Source: JAQBQB01 sp963846925 (GTDB lineage: Bacteria > Gemmatimonadota > Gemmatimonadetes > Gemmatimonadales > Gemmatimonadaceae). From it: DNA of 64,000 nucleotides. The position numbers and the translations under genes are program-made. The stretch spans positions 116,647 through 180,646 of the forward strand of contig CAWJXW010000008.1 in assembly GCA_963846925.1 (NCBI GenBank), given 5' to 3'. Of the stretch, positions 47,921 to 56,354 are shown piece by piece (the stretch's first letter is position 1; each line of letters opens with the position of its first letter). The notes under the pieces were generated by a model that made no database searches, was not told the DNA's origin, and saw only the letters and a program-made list of their open reading frames with translations.

Positions 47921-49183
47921 TCAATTCTCGCGCACGATAGTAAATGAGCCCGCCCGCGCCGCTGGTCGCACGACCCATCCCGCGTTCAGCGTGATGCTCC
48001 AGCCGTCCCCCTGCAGGGTGGTCCCTTCGAGCGGCCGGGTCACCGGTACGGAGAGTGTCGTCCCATCGACAGAGCGCAAGACGCCGTCGTCGGCGTTGAG
48101 ACGACCCCACCGAGCGGAAAGGGTGAAATTGTGAAAGAGCACGGTACCGACCCCCGGAATGCCCACGTTATCCCTGGTGTCGCTGCTCCCACTGCCCGCC
48201 GCAGGCATCGTCAGCACTTGACCATCAACGAAGCGTCGACGCAACTCGGCTACCCGGGCCTCGAGCGCCCGATCGCGCGCCTCCTCCGCCGCTCGCAGCG
48301 TTGCCCCATCGTAGCGTGCCGCAGCCACGGCCACGTCCGTAGTCGGCGGTCTGCGGATTGCCGAGGCGAGCATGTCGCCAAGGTCCGAGCTGCTACGAAC
48401 CTGTCGGCGCCATCCCGGCATGAGATCGTCCAGCAGCACACCGTAGGCTGGTCCGGACGCGGCTTCGAAATTTCCGACGAAGGACGTCTGCCTTTCGCCT
48501 CCTGCGAGCGCTAGCGCTGCGGCTCGGTGCGCATCCGCAGGCGAGTTGGCCCAGGCCGCGATGCCGGTGTAGCTGGCAAGCCCTTCGCGAATCTCGTCGC
48601 GTCGTTCGTTGTCAGCCGCGCCGGGAAACCGGAGGCGACGTTCGCGTCTGAAGGCCAGCGCATCGGCGATCGCTCCGGCCCGATCGCTCCCGCTCGATTC
48701 GACCGCCCGACGGAGCGCTCGCCATTCGAGCTGCATCCAGATGCGCCCTTCGAGCGTGTGGAGATGCTCGTTGATGCCGTCGTCCGTAATGAATCCCAGC
48801 TCGGGCTGAATTCGATGGAACAATCCGTGAAGCATTGTTTGCTGGCGTGCGTCGGCATCCTTCTCCGGGAGCATCCACAAGGGGAAGCTGAACCACCGCA
48901 ATCCGCCCCAGGATACGGGGCCGTCCACGAGGCCTTGAAGACGCGGTGGCGGCCCATCCGGTTCCGGCAGGCTCGTCGCGCGCGTTCCGGTCGCCTGGTC
49001 AACGATCACCATCGGACCACAGAGCGACACACCCCACAACCGGCCCGCGTCTCGCTCGCAGAGCTTCGTGGCTTCCTCGAAATAGCGCTTGGCAAGCTCC
49101 GGTTGGACCTGCGCCTCCGCAGCCGTCGCAGCGCTCAGCAGCAAGAGCAGGAATAGCGCATTGAGATGGGATCGAGTCTGCAT
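47921..49183 (-). CDS. Exported protein with an HxxxH motif, family not recognised
   Basis: 420 residues with signal peptide (LNALFLLLLLSAATAAEA). The region QTMLHGLFHRIQPELGF ... NEHLHTLEGRIWMQLEWRALRRAV has an HxxxH and a downstream glutamate, arranged like a zinc-metallopeptidase site, although the standard HExxH is not seen. The C-terminal part is beta-rich. A protease role is only a suggestion. It lies 33 bp from the ankyrin gene end on the same strand. Confidence 0.6.
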   Translation of the reverse strand: MQTRSHLNALFLLLLLSAATAAEAQVQPELAKRYFEEATKLCERDAGRLWGVSLCGPMVIVDQATGTRATSLPEPDGPPPRLQGLVDGPVSWGGLRWFSFPLWMLPEKDADARQQTMLHGLFHRIQPELGFITDDGINEHLHTLEGRIWMQLEWRALRRAVESSGSDRAGAIADALAFRRERRLRFPGAADNERRDEIREGLASYTGIAAWANSPADAHRAAALALAGGERQTSFVGNFEAASGPAYGVLLDDLMPGWRRQVRSSSDLGDMLASAIRRPPTTDVAVAAARYDGATLRAAEEARDRALEARVAELRRRFVDGQVLTMPAAGSGSSDTRDNVGIPGVGTVLFHNFTLSARWGRLNADDGVLRSVDGTTLSVPVTRPLEGTTLQGDGWSITLNAGWVVRPAARAGSFTIVREN

Positions 49184-49216
49184 CGAGATCTCCTCTCTTC
49201 AATAGCCTCCCCCGCG

Positions 49217-50728
49217 CTACGAAGTCGGAAGGAGCTTCAGCACGTCGCGGTGATTCATCTTCCGAGCCCACGCCGCCGGAGTGGCCCACGCAGGGGCGCC
49301 TGCTTCGACGGGATCGGCCCCGCGCGCCAAGAGCAACTTCACGAAGTGCGCTTTGCCCCAGCGACATGCCCAACCGAGCGGAGTGCTTTCCAGCAGGTCA
49401 TCGCGAATATCCGTCCGCGCGCCGCGATCGAGCAAGAGCTCGGCGAATGGCACATGCTCGGGCCCACCTCGCGCCATCACTGTGTGGAGGATGGTCGAGC
49501 CGCCACCGCTCGCGTTTGGATCGGCACGGTCCAGCAGCAGCCGGAAGCACGCGAGCCCGCGATCGATACCGCTGTCGCAGGTGAACGCCTGCCAGAGCGG
49601 CCATCCCCAACGGGTGTCCTCGCGCGGCCAGCCGATGCGGCCGAGAGCCATCGCCACGATCTCAGCGTCGCCGCCGCCGGACGCGGTCCACAGCAGATCC
49701 TCGGCGACCGTACTGCCTGGCGTGACCGCGTCCGCGCGAAGGCGTCCCGCGTCTTCGTCCGCGAGCAGCTGTCGCGCCGCCTCGGTCTGACAGGCGAAGC
49801 CGGCGGAGATCGCGTCGAGACGCCCGCCGTGGGATTCGAGGAGCTCGACGAAGTCCCATGCCTTCCTTGAATACGCGAGAAAGAGCGAAGAGCCGGCCGT
49901 GAACACGCTCGCGTTCGGGTCGGCGCCTTTCGCCAGCAGCAGCTCGGCGATTCTCCGGTTTCGGCGCTCGACACAGAGGTACAGCGGTTCTCCAGCCGAG
50001 AAAACGATCTCGTCCATTCCTCCCACGCGCTCCCGCTCGTTCGGGTCCAGACCGAGATCGAGCAGGCGCGACACCTCATCCGGTCGGTTCTGCAGGACGG
50101 CGATCGACAGCGGGCCGCGGCCGCCACCAAAACCGGTGGCGTGGTCGGCCGAAGGTTGCGTGACGACGTCAGCGCTCTTTGAGACTATAGGCCCGCGTGC
50201 TTCCTCCTCGCGGATGATCGCGACGATGTCGTCGTACTCATGCTCGATGGCGAGCGTGAGAGCACATGTTGCCTCGCGATGCGGATAGACGCCCTTCCGC
50301 GCGTCGGCGCCGTGTCGCATGAGGAGCCGCGTCATCTCCGGGGAGCGCGCCACCACGGCGAAATGAATCGCCCGATGCTCGTCGCCTCCCATATCCATGT
50401 TGACCAATTCGGGGCGACGCTGGAGCATCGCCTCGACGCCGGCGAGGTCTCCAGCCTTCACGGCGTCAACGAGGCGCTTCGCGGTGACGCCGTCGACGAA
50501 CGCCTTGAGCTTCGGCCAGCTCGCGAATCCGTACGCACGCGCGATGACGAGCTGGGCGTCGTGCAATGCGAAGGTGTGGACGTCCGCGTCGCGATAGTGG
50601 GTGTGGACCTCGGTTGTCGTGGCTGCCTCGCCGGCGCGAAAGGCATCCAGCAACTCTTTCGCTTGCCGCTTGAGTTGGGCGAGGTCCGTGTGCTCGCGGA
50701 AGGCGCGAGTGGGCAGAGAGTCGTTCAC
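49217..50728 (-). CDS. Ankyrin-repeat protein
   Basis: 503 residues. The N-terminal domain DLAQLKRQAKELLDAFRAGEA ... DAQLVIARAYGFASWPKLKAF is shared with the ankyrin protein at 33769. Ankyrin repeats follow (VEAMLQRRPELVNMDMGGDEH, GRGPLSIAVLQNRPDEV, STPLGWACRWGKAHFVKLLLARGADP). Intracellular, probably a protein-binding protein. A minus-strand gene near the left border of the attC-dense section. Confidence 0.85.
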   Translation of the reverse strand: MNDSLPTRAFREHTDLAQLKRQAKELLDAFRAGEAATTTEVHTHYRDADVHTFALHDAQLVIARAYGFASWPKLKAFVDGVTAKRLVDAVKAGDLAGVEAMLQRRPELVNMDMGGDEHRAIHFAVVARSPEMTRLLMRHGADARKGVYPHREATCALTLAIEHEYDDIVAIIREEEARGPIVSKSADVVTQPSADHATGFGGGRGPLSIAVLQNRPDEVSRLLDLGLDPNERERVGGMDEIVFSAGEPLYLCVERRNRRIAELLLAKGADPNASVFTAGSSLFLAYSRKAWDFVELLESHGGRLDAISAGFACQTEAARQLLADEDAGRLRADAVTPGSTVAEDLLWTASGGGDAEIVAMALGRIGWPREDTRWGWPLWQAFTCDSGIDRGLACFRLLLDRADPNASGGGSTILHTVMARGGPEHVPFAELLLDRGARTDIRDDLLESTPLGWACRWGKAHFVKLLLARGADPVEAGAPAWATPAAWARKMNHRDVLKLLPTS

Positions 50729-51116
50729 GATGAGCTCCTTTCCTGGCTGAGCGTGTCAGCCCGTTGGCCCGGTGTCCGCTCGTTCGGGCAGAAAAGAGTT
50801 CACTAACGCGATATAAACTTGGCGCTGCACAGGGAGGACACAGTCCTTTCCGCGGACACGGAGGCGCCCCAACGCGCCCGCAGAAGCATATTCGCAGAAC
50901 CGTCGAGATGCTACTCGAAGAACGAGGCCGCCGATTCGTGGTGCGCGCCGTTGCGCTTGGGTATCAGGTCACCGCATGTGCGCGCTGAGATCGGACGGCC
51001 CCCTCCTCCAAGTTCATCGCAGCCCCTGAGGACTCGGAGCCGGTGGTGGCGCGCTCACGCCAGAAGGGAAGATGGGCGTGGCACGCCGGCTTGTGCTTGA
51101 TGCTGCGGATGCTTCG
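50729..51116. other. Intergenic stretch without a convincing gene
   Basis: About 390 bp before the first intact attC. A short plus-strand frame (50910-50988, MLLEERGRRFVVRAVALGYQ) is the only protein-like piece. I see no promoter or complete attC, although GTGTCCGCTCGTTCGGGC (50770-50788) faintly resembles an attC right arm. Confidence 0.45.
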
Positions 51117-51213
51117 GTCTAACGCGTTAGCTAAGCGGCAAAGGAACATATAAGAGTGCGCCCGCAGCGCGCACGATCGATAGCTCCTTTGTCAGCTTCA
51201 GCGTTCGTTCGGT
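51117..51213 (-). repeat. Integron attC site
   Basis: 97 bp. Cores GTCTAAC (51117-51123) and GTTCGGT (51207-51213; the fourth base deviates). Central stem GTGCGC/GCGCAC. The cassette gene is the one to the right. Confidence 0.8.
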
Positions 51214-51281
51214 TGACGGTGCGAGTTGCTGACGGTCCGGACGAAATCGCGGAGTGGAGGCGTCGGTTGGCGTAGGTGAAC

Positions 51282-51668
51282 TCAGTGAACCCTGTGCGGC
51301 CGCCACGCTTGGTCCGCGATACCGCGAATTCGATCTGGGCAGGGGTCGTGGATGGTGTGGAACCACAACGCACCGCGGACGAGTTGCCAGCGATACGTGC
51401 CAGGGTTCCGATTGGCGCCGACGCAGGCATCGACCCCGCGCTCGTCCGTGACTGCCACTGTGCTGTCGTGGACAACGTACTTTCCCTGCACCATTAGCTG
51501 GTCGCCCTTCACGTATCGGAAGGTGCCGGTTGTGTCGAATGTCAGCGTATACGCATCGGAGTCATAGCTGCCAAACGGAAATCGGCTCGGTAGGAAACGG
51601 GTCGCCCCCACCGCCAGCGCAAAGAGGGAAAGAGCGAGTCCGAGAGTTGCCGCTCGATTCATGATCAT
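51282..51668 (-). CDS. Hypothetical exported cassette protein
   Basis: 128 residues with a signal peptide (RAATLGLALSLFALAVGATR). The mature part is strand-rich (FGSYDSDAYTLTFDTTGTFRYVKGDQLMVQGKYVV) with two cysteines and resembles small lipocalin-like or DUF-type beta proteins. Followed by the attC at 51117-51213, gene to stop distance 68 bp. Confidence 0.6.
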   Translation of the reverse strand: MIMNRAATLGLALSLFALAVGATRFLPSRFPFGSYDSDAYTLTFDTTGTFRYVKGDQLMVQGKYVVHDSTVAVTDERGVDACVGANRNPGTYRWQLVRGALWFHTIHDPCPDRIRGIADQAWRPHRVH

Positions 51669-51803
51669 TTACCACCTCGAATGTGTGTGTGGCGATGTTC
51701 GAGCATCGAAGCTCTCCTGGCCGACACGGCGCACGGGCAAGTTCACTCAGCGCGGCTGGTTTGTTTCTGTTTGACGGCTGCCCCGCCACGGTCCGTGTGT
51801 CCA

Positions 51804-51903
51804 GCCTAACGCGTTAGCTACGCTGCAAGCGAATTCTATAAGAGTTTGCGGCGCAGCCGCAAAACATCAATAGCTCCCTTGTCAGCTTCAGCGTTTGTTA
51901 GCT
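51804..51903 (-). repeat. Integron attC site
   Basis: 100 bp. Cores GCCTAAC (51804-51810) and GTTAGCT (51897-51903). Central stem TTTGCGGC-gca-GCCGCAAA. Confidence 0.93.
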
Positions 51904-51930
51904 CGCCAGCGCGCGTTGCGTCCCGACGAA

Positions 51931-52302
51931 TCAGCGTCGCATGACCTCGATGCTTCCGCCGAAGATCGCGCCGAGCACGAGCAGGCCGGCCGTCAGCGCG
52001 GCGAGAACGGCGATGGCGCTTACGGTAATGCCAGCAATGCGTTGACCACGAGGTTGAAGCCATCGCCCGCCGAAGGACGGCTGGACCGCTGCCGCGTAGG
52101 ATCCGAATGCCGCCACGATCAGGCTCATCAACGCGACGAACGTTCCGCGGCCCAAGGATACTGGTATGATCGTGCCTAGCGTTCCGAGCACAACGCATTG
52201 CGCGATGGTGCGTCCGCTGATGCGCCGGGCGTGCGCCCGCCAGAGCGCCGCGAGTGTTTGATCGGCCAGCGGCGACGAGTCGAGGTGATGCTGCAAAACC
52301 AT
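51931..52302 (-). CDS. Hypothetical membrane cassette protein
   Basis: About 123 residues from the ATG at 52302, which has an AGGG ribosome site. Membrane segments: TIAQCVVLGTLGTIIPVSL, TFVALMSLIVAAFGSYAAAV and TVSAIAVLAALTAGLLVLGAIF. An upstream ATG at 52320 is also in frame. Family not recognised. Confidence 0.6.
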   Translation of the reverse strand: MVLQHHLDSSPLADQTLAALWRAHARRISGRTIAQCVVLGTLGTIIPVSLGRGTFVALMSLIVAAFGSYAAAVQPSFGGRWLQPRGQRIAGITVSAIAVLAALTAGLLVLGAIFGGSIEVMRR

Positions 52303-52346
52303 GACAACCCTCCCACGCAAAGAACGAACACTATACGACCGTGGCG

Positions 52347-52446
52347 AGCTAACGCGTTAGCCAAGCTGCAAGGGAATCATATAAGAGTTTGCGGCACAGC
52401 CGCAAACAATCAGTAGCTCCCTTGTCAGCCTCAGCGTTCGTTAGGT
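52347..52446 (-). repeat. Integron attC site
   Basis: 100 bp. Cores AGCTAAC (52347-52353) and GTTAGGT (52440-52446, consensus). Central stem TTTGCGGC-aca-GCCGCAAA. Confidence 0.93.
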
Positions 52447-52459
52447 TGCACGCGAATCG

Positions 52460-52984
52460 TTAGGCGAATCCACTGCCTGTCTCGACACAGGTTGCCGGCG
52501 GGCCAGCAGGTTGTGTCCCGACGGTACAGCGGTAGCTGGTAAACCGAGTCCCCTGCCACAGCTGGACGATCACGCTGACGGTCGAGTCGCCAGCCTGCGG
52601 CCTCCAGACCTCAAAGTGGTAGGGGTCAACGTAACCGGGCGGTCGGATAGGGGCATCCGGCGACGCGATCGGGCTGGCGTACGTTGTCGGACAGTCGAGC
52701 CTCGAGCGAACGCGCGCGCCGAGCGCGTTGAGTAGGCGCGGGGAGGGATCGGCGGTGGCGGTGGAATCCCGAAGCCGGAGACAAACCGCAACATTCGCGG
52801 TGGCTCGGGGGAGCAGCGCCCTGACCACAGCCACCACGTTCGCTTCCTCGCCGGGAGTCAGGGGCCGAGCGAATTCACGGATGACTGGGGCGAAGGTCGT
52901 TGGAAGACCCGATGCGTGGCCGGCGCCGCTGCATGCCACCGCGGGCAACGCGGCGGCGGAAAGGAGCATGAAACGGAGTGGCAT
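52460..52984 (-). CDS. Putative lipoprotein (cassette gene)
   Basis: 174 residues with a signal peptide and lipobox (LPAVAC, Cys about 18). The mature protein contains APVIREFARPLTPGEEANVVAVVRALLP and two later cysteines in VGTQPAGPPATCVE. No family recognised. Envelope-associated. Confidence 0.65.
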   Translation of the reverse strand: MPLRFMLLSAAALPAVACSGAGHASGLPTTFAPVIREFARPLTPGEEANVVAVVRALLPRATANVAVCLRLRDSTATADPSPRLLNALGARVRSRLDCPTTYASPIASPDAPIRPPGYVDPYHFEVWRPQAGDSTVSVIVQLWQGTRFTSYRCTVGTQPAGPPATCVETGSGFA

Positions 52985-52999
52985 CGTAGCAGGGGTGCA

Positions 53000-53099
53000 A
53001 CCTAACGCGTTAGCTAAGCTGCAAAGGAATCCATAAGCGTTTTGCGGCGTAGCCGCAAAACTTCAATAGCTCCTTTGTCAGCTTCAACGTTCGTTAGAT
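53000..53099 (-). repeat. Integron attC site
   Basis: 100 bp. Cores ACCTAAC (53000-53006) and GTTAGAT (53093-53099). Central stem TTTTGCGGC-gta-GCCGCAAAA. Its GTTAG core gives the TAA stop of the next gene. Confidence 0.93.
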
Positions 53100-53783
53100 C
53101 GCGGGTCGTGGAATCAAATCCTCGGGTAGCGGCTGCCCACGGGTCAGCCCTGCGTCGCGGGCACGGGCAGCTGAAAGCCCGTCCTGTAGCACAACCAACA
53201 GGTCCAACGCGTCGCCCGGTCCTCCCGGAACGCGAAGATCTAGGCCGCCACCAAAGAAACGTTCGTACAGGGTACAGACGATGGCCGTCAAAGCGTCAAT
53301 TGCTTCTTGCACTAGCGCTCGACTTGCGAAAGCGAGTTGCTGTGGTGGCGTTTCGACGGCCTGAGGCAGGTCCCGATGAGCGATGAAACGATTGCGCCAG
53401 TCGCGCGCGAATGCGCTCTTCTCGACCGCTTGGGCTACTAGCAGCTGCACTCGGCCCTTGAGCGCAGGATCGTCGATTAGGTCCGGCAACTGCTGAACGG
53501 ATAGGTTCGACTTGCCGCCTATCTTGGGAGCGTCGGTGAGTCTGCTTAGGTGAAGGAGTGTGTCCTCCCACAGCGCATTCTGCACTTGCCCGAAGAAGCG
53601 GCCTGCGGCTTCCTCGAGAAGCCCGATCCGTTGCGGCGACGTTCCAAAGAGCTCACGAAACTCACGCCATTTGTCTTGGAGCCAGGCGACTTCTTCGTAG
53701 AGGCCGTGAAACACGGGGCCAAGACGAGGGCCGAGCACCCGGAGGTGTTTGCGCTCGACATCTTCGGGGGACTGATCGATCAC
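53094..53783 (-). CDS. AbiU2-like HEPN-domain cassette protein
   Basis: 229 residues. EEVAWLQDKWREFRELFG, QRIGLLEEAAGRFFGQVQNALWEDTLLHLSRLTDAP and the HEPN-type end AFARDWRNRFIAHRDLP are diagnostic; the R-x4-6-H site (RNRFIAHRD) is where HEPN ribonucleases cut RNA. AbiU2 was named from an abortive-infection gene of Lactococcus. A defence role is therefore plausible but unproven. The TAA stop is formed by the attC core at 53093-53096. Confidence 0.75.
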   Translation of the reverse strand: MIDQSPEDVERKHLRVLGPRLGPVFHGLYEEVAWLQDKWREFRELFGTSPQRIGLLEEAAGRFFGQVQNALWEDTLLHLSRLTDAPKIGGKSNLSVQQLPDLIDDPALKGRVQLLVAQAVEKSAFARDWRNRFIAHRDLPQAVETPPQQLAFASRALVQEAIDALTAIVCTLYERFFGGGLDLRVPGGPGDALDLLVVLQDGLSAARARDAGLTRGQPLPEDLIPRPAI

Positions 53784-53809
53784 TTGCCGTCTCCAGAAGG
53801 TCGATCGCG

Positions 53810-53932
53810 ATCTAACGCGTTAGCCAAGCTGCAGGGCCAAGAAGGGAAGATACCGAGCGATTCATTCGTGATCCTCAGGGGCGCCACGACCGTAGGCATG
53901 CCGGCACTTGTCAGCTTCAGCGTTCGTTAGGC
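53810..53932 (-). repeat. Integron attC site (longer variant)
   Basis: 123 bp. Cores ATCTAAC (53810-53816) and GTTAGGC (53926-53932). Arms match the others, but the middle is replaced by a GGCGCCAC ... GTAGGCATGCCGGCAC sequence shared with the 41690 site. Confidence 0.88.
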
Positions 53933-54151
53933 CGGCTGCGCGAAGAACTCGAGGTAGCCGCACGCTTCACACCGGAAGGACACGACCGGCGCGGCGCGTT
54001 GAGCGCGTAGCTTCAGACTGCCGAAGAGGTTCTCATCGGGTATGCCTTCAACCCAGTACGGCATCTGCTGGCCGCCTTGAAGGCCGTCGACTACGACGCC
54101 GACCGTCATCGCTCCGCCGCACTTGGCGCACACGCGCGAGGCTTCAGTCAT
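53927..54151 (-). CDS. Small zinc-ribbon cassette protein (paralog of 40469-40714)
   Basis: 74 residues. CAKC near the start and CEAC at FRCEACGYLEFFAQPA near the end make a zinc ribbon; the middle has GLQGGQQMPYWVEG. The TAA stop comes from the attC core. The C-terminal half is close to the 40469 protein, so this family has spread within the array at least once. Confidence 0.78.
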   Translation of the reverse strand: MTEASRVCAKCGGAMTVGVVVDGLQGGQQMPYWVEGIPDENLFGSLKLRAQRAAPVVSFRCEACGYLEFFAQPA

Positions 54152-54178
54152 TGGAATACTCGTGGAGGCAGGTGCTCG

Positions 54179-54278
54179 GCCTAACGCGTTAGCTAAGCTG
54201 CAAGGGAATCATATAAGAGTTTGCGGCGCAGCCGCAAACAATCAATAGCTCCCTTGGCAGCTTCAGCGTTCGCTAGGC
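54179..54278 (-). repeat. Integron attC site
   Basis: 100 bp. Cores GCCTAAC (54179-54185) and GCTAGGC (54272-54278). Central stem TTTGCGGC-gca-GCCGCAAA, arms GCAAGGGA/TCCCTTGG. Confidence 0.93.
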
Positions 54279-54818
54279 GACCGGATCGGGTTGTCGACGC
54301 CGCGAAACATCGCGAGGTCCCCGTGAATCGGTCTATTCGCCTCGGCCCAACCAGCGCGTTCGCGCACGTAAAGTGACGCGTACTCCATTAGCGTCAGCCA
54401 GTGGGTCGACAGGTCGATCCCGCGGGTGCCGCGGATCCAGAACGTGACCGAGTCTCTGAGGGTGTCAGCGCGAGTCCGCATGTCACTGACATAGACCTTG
54501 CGGCTCTCGCGTGTCAGTACTCCAGTTGGAGGCGGTATCGCCTTCAGTAAGGCCTGCGGCGAGGGCCGTGAGCCGCACACGGGAGTCGCCGGCAAAAGGG
54601 AAGACGCCACTGCGAAGTACTACCTCAATGGCGTCGTCGAATACGTATGCCGTGGCCTCACCGTGGTCGCCGACCGTTCCGTCCCGGCCAAAGTCGACAA
54701 ACTGAACTGGTATGTGGAATCGGGCGGCAGTTGGCGCGGGCTCGGGCTGCGGCGCACCGCATCCGATGGTCAACGCAAGCAACGGCGCGGCGAGACGGGC
54801 TTGTGGTGGCATGCTCAT
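54263..54818 (-). CDS. Hypothetical exported cassette protein (one frameshift)
   Basis: From the ATG at 54818 (MSMPPQARLAAPLLALTIGC, lipobox near residue 20), through FHIPVQFVDFGRDGTVGDHG and AYVFDDAIEVVLRSGVFPF, to LTALAAGL. A one-base slip near 54545 continues as AIPPPTGVLTRESRKVYVSD and GWAEANRPIHGDLAMF, ending with a TGA in the attC arm. The first part resembles small lipoproteins that bind an unknown partner. Confidence 0.6.
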
Positions 54819-54842
54819 GGTGGCCGTGTGGTCGCCTAGAAA

Positions 54843-54856
54843 ATATGACTGGGCTG
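54843..54856. repeat. IS1111 left subterminal inverted repeat
   Basis: ATATGACTGGGCTG, inverted copy at 56341-56354. Confidence 0.85.
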
Positions 54857-54950
54857 GCCTCCGGTTCTCACGTGGATTAGCTCCTCGGCGCGAACCGGAG
54901 TTGCCAGAGCCACACGCGACGGTCCGACTGTCGCCACAGGAGACCAGCCC

Positions 54951-56097
54951 ATGTCATCACAGTCTACTACTACCCGCTCAATCATCTATCTCGGCATGGA
55001 CGTGCACAAGGAGTCGATTACCATCGCGGTGTTGCCGGCCGCCGCCAAGGCCGCCACGCGCGTCGATCGGTTGCCGAACGACCTACCGAAGCTGAAACGG
55101 TACCTCGACCGCGTGGCGCGCGATGGCGAGCTTCGAGTGTGCTACGAAGCCAGCGGCGCGGGCTATGTGCTCCACCGGGCGCTCCGGGAGTGGGGGTACG
55201 CCTGCGACGTGATCGCACCGTCGCTCATTCCCAAAACGACCTGGCGTTCAACGGAAGCATGATAAGCGAGACGCCAGCGAGCTCGCGCGGCTCTACCGGG
55301 CGGGCGAGCTGACCGCGGTGCGCATCCCGAGTGAGGCCGAGGAACGGGTGCGCGATGTGGTCCGGTGCCGGGAAACGTTCCAGCGCGAGATTCTCAAGTC
55401 GCGCCCCTATATCCTCAAGTTTCTGGCGCGCCGCGGCCTCGTGTTCCGCGCCGGAACGAACTGGTGCACGCCACATCTGCGCTGGCTGCAACACCTGACG
55501 ACGGAGCAGTCGCCGCTCGCCGCGGCCGATCGGCTGGTGTTTCGCGAGTATCATGCGCTGCTCGAGTACAAGCTCCATCGACGCGACGAGCTCGATCGGG
55601 AGATCGCGCGGTTGGCCGAGCTTCCGATTCTCGCGCCGATGGTCCGGCGGCTCCAGTGCTTCCGTGGGATTGCCTTGCAGGGCGCGATGGTGCTGGCGAC
55701 GGAGATCGTCGATTGGCGGCGCTTCGAGCGACCGACACAGCTCGCGGCCTATCTGGGGCTGGTGTCGCGCGAGGACTCGAGTGGCGACCGCGAGCGGAAG
55801 GGCTCGATCACGAAAGCCGGCAACAGTCACTGTCGACACGTGCTCGTCCAAGCGGCGTGGAGCTATCATCACCGGCCAGCGATCAGCGTGGATCTCAAGC
55901 GGCGACAGGCGGGACAGCCGCCGGCGGTGATTGCGCACGCCTGGAAAGCCCAGCACCGGTTGCATCAGCGCTATACGCATCTCGCGTATCGCAAACAACC
56001 GCAGATCGCGGTCGTCGCCGTAGCGCGCGAGCTCGTCGGCTTCCTCTGGGCGGCGCTGCTCGACTGCCCCACGGGGAGGGAGGCGGCGACGGCCTAA
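54951..56097 (+). CDS. IS110/IS1111-family transposase (one frameshift)
   Basis: YLGMDVHKESITIAVLP is the first DEDD motif, CYEASGAGYVLHRALREWG the second, and the RDASELARLYRAGEL motif and later GRERKGSITKAGNSHCRHVL-type C-terminal Tnp_20 part follow. A one-base slip near 55235 (CCCAAAACG) shifts the frame before PGVQRKHDKRDASELA; otherwise the protein is complete at about 380 residues. Slippage in the A4 run is either an assembly error or an inactivating mutation. It should catalyse RNA-guided recombination. Confidence 0.88.
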
Positions 56098-56163
56098 CCC
56101 GCTCATCGCTCCACCCTGGAATGCAAGCGTGAGGTCTGCGGCTCGAGGTGCGAGCACTCGCGA

Positions 56164-56213
56164 GGGCGTTATGCGGATCGCTCAGCCAGTCAGCGATATC
56201 CCCGTGCCTAGAA
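56164..56213 (+). ncRNA. Possible bridge-RNA guide region in IS1111 right end
   Basis: The non-coding right end contains GGGCGTTA (56164-56171), the complement of TAACGCCC on the target right side. It also holds GCCTAGAA (56206-56213), identical to the left junction at 54834-54841. In IS110-family bridge RNAs, target guides of this length are expected. Secondary structure was not worked out and two 8-base matches could arise by chance. Confidence 0.3.
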
Positions 56214-56340
56214 TGCGCTAGCTCCCGACGAATCCAATTCTTGACCGCTCCGGCGTGGCGACACGCTGACCGGCGTATATCAGCAGGATTAACCGTCGAT
56301 GCTACCGCAGACCCACGCTCTTCCAGTTCTCTCTTGACAG

Positions 56341-56354
56341 CAGCCCAGTCATAT
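56341..56354. repeat. IS1111 right subterminal inverted repeat
   Basis: CAGCCCAGTCATAT, inverted copy of 54843-54856; it ends 2 bp before the restored attC core. Confidence 0.85.
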
